This document shows positions 5,692 through 6,461 of a stretch of DNA of 6,461 bases, piece after piece; position 1 is the first letter of the stretch, and each line of letters starts with the position of its first letter. Under the pieces are notes generated by a model. It saw nothing but the letters and a program-made list of their open reading frames with translations. It searched no databases and was not told where the DNA came from. Made by a program: the position numbers and the translations under genes. Origin of the DNA: Chloroflexota bacterium (lineage in GTDB: Bacteria; Chloroflexota; Ktedonobacteria; Ktedonobacterales; Ktedonobacteraceae); assembly GCA_005879655.1 (NCBI GenBank), contig VBJK01000501.1, positions 1-6,461 of the forward strand, read 5' to 3'.

Positions 5692-6461
5692 GCAGATAGT
5701 TCTCCTCATCGGAAGGAGCCAACGACTCTCTTTGATTGATGGCTTGTTGACGCTTGGCAATTGTCTGGGTAAACTGTGCGGCACGATGCTCACGGGTACG
5801 CTCCAAAACACTGATATCAGCTTGGAACGTTACATAGTGAGGCAGCTTGAAGTGGGCAGTAAAACCACACGCTTCAACGCCATCGACGTGCAACAATACG
5901 AACTCTTCATTTGCGGCAGGGCCGTTCTCACCGTGCATACTGCTCTCCTTAGCTGCACTCAAGACGCGATCCAAGATGGACATGCTCATAGCTTTGACTT
6001 CGCACTGTCCAAAACAAAAACCATAGCCAAGGCCAAACTTAGGGGGAGCTGCCTCCCGTTGCGGCTGGCTTTCCTGGGCATCTGTCTGGACCCTTGAGAC
6101 CATCTCGCATTCCGTGGCCAGAATCTCACCAATCTCCACTGGTTCACCTGTCAATGGATGTGCTATCTCGACGGGCAGGTAGCCAGAACGCAGCTCACCG
6201 AGTGTGGGGTGCACATCGCCATAGCCACGAACACTGCTATATGCAAACGAGAGGACGCTACCAGCATCGGCCTGAGCGAGCACTTGCAGGCGTGCGCTAC
6301 GAGGGGCTGGAAAGGTCAGCGTCTGGCGTGTGGTGTCGTAGGGTTCAGCGGCAGCTTCGGCCTGTTCCTGCGGCGGCGGTTCGGCTAGAAGTCCTTGAGC
6401 GCGCATACTCTCTATGACCTTGGGGAAGGTCATTGGCGGCTCTGCTAATGCCTCATGAGCA
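5681..6461 (-). CDS. phnI: PhnI, C-P lyase core subunit, N-terminus off the right edge
   Basis: PhnI displaces adenine from ATP with a phosphonate, forming ribose 1-phosphonate 5-triphosphate together with PhnG, PhnH and PhnL; alone it acts as a purine nucleosidase. It is a core subunit that contacts PhnJ. The frame is open to the right edge, so the ATG at 6433 is internal: the upstream codons continue as AHEALAEPP. About 259 residues are present, and roughly the first 100 are missing. Conserved PhnI blocks include RSARLQVLAQADAGSVLSFA, SSVRGYGDVHPTLGELRSGY, ATECEM, GYGFCFGQCEVKAMSMSILD, EEFVLLHVDGVEACGF and HFKLPHYVTFQADI. The linker between ATECEM and GYG, and the charged C-terminal tail after the HYVTFQ strand, are longer than in E. 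coli. The last 11 nt (ATGATAAATAA) overlap phnJ, a stop-start arrangement that suggests coupled translation and equal amounts of the two core subunits. Confidence 0.95.
   Translation of the reverse strand, partial: AHEALAEPPMTFPKVIESMRAQGLLAEPPPQEQAEAAAEPYDTTRQTLTFPAPRSARLQVLAQADAGSVLSFAYSSVRGYGDVHPTLGELRSGYLPVEIAHPLTGEPVEIGEILATECEMVSRVQTDAQESQPQREAAPPKFGLGYGFCFGQCEVKAMSMSILDRVLSAAKESSMHGENGPAANEEFVLLHVDGVEACGFTAHFKLPHYVTFQADISVLERTREHRAAQFTQTIAKRQQAINQRESLAPSDEENYLHDK
5702..5707 (-). promoter_or_regulatory. Ribosome binding site deciding the phnJ start
   Basis: GAGGAG on the minus strand lies ten bases before ATG at 5691, inside the end of phnI. It separates the true phnJ start from the longer open frame that runs 40 codons further upstream. 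Confidence 0.65.

Noticed and set aside
5692..5811. Longer phnJ starting at 5811
   Set aside because: The extra 40 codons lie inside phnI, lack family similarity, and have no ribosome binding site comparable to that before 5691.
5330..6097. 255-residue open frame on the plus strand
   Set aside because: It is antisense to phnJ and phnI, both of which match their families over their full length here; its translation is Ser/Arg-rich shadow.

Overview
The window holds the distal part of a carbon-phosphorus (C-P) lyase operon on the minus strand, in the order phnI-phnJ-phnK-phnL-phnM (position 6461 down to 1838). To its left lie an interspersed repeat element, a small orphan gene on the plus strand, and the 5' part of a TauD/TfdA-type dioxygenase gene on the minus strand. 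The multi-hairpin repeat resembles small repeats I associate with Ktedonobacteria (Chloroflexota), and the Phn proteins diverge clearly from the E. coli ones. The best guess is therefore a soil Ktedonobacteria-like bacterium, but nothing in the window proves this (no rRNA or phylogenetic marker).

Right to left on the minus strand: phnI (N-terminus outside the window) overlaps phnJ by 11 nt. phnJ is followed after 4 nt by phnK, phnK after 8 nt by phnL, and phnL runs 172 nt into phnM. This is one transcription unit whose promoter, with phnG and phnH, should lie beyond the right edge. In the known pathway PhnI (with PhnG, H and L) puts a phosphonate on the C1' of ATP in place of adenine. PhnM removes pyrophosphate, and PhnJ, a radical SAM enzyme, cleaves the C-P bond to give a hydrocarbon and a cyclic ribose phosphate. 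PhnK and PhnL are ABC-type ATPases that dock on the lyase core. All catalytic motifs that fall in the window look intact.

The most notable feature is at the end of phnM. A roughly 302-bp element (1698-1999) with 21-bp terminal inverted repeats and at least six internal perfect hairpins appears to have inserted into the last codons. It supplies 53 foreign residues and a new stop. Removing it together with one copy of a 5-bp direct repeat (TTCTC) restores a short phnM ending at 1671, about 392 residues long, close to the usual size.

Left part: a 130-residue protein of unknown function (1165-1557, plus) has a strong ribosome binding site. Between it and the dioxygenase gene is a 429-bp spacer carrying a consensus sigma-70 promoter (TTGACA, 17 bp, TATACT) that reads leftward into the dioxygenase. 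The dioxygenase runs off the left edge after 245 codons, before its last iron ligand.
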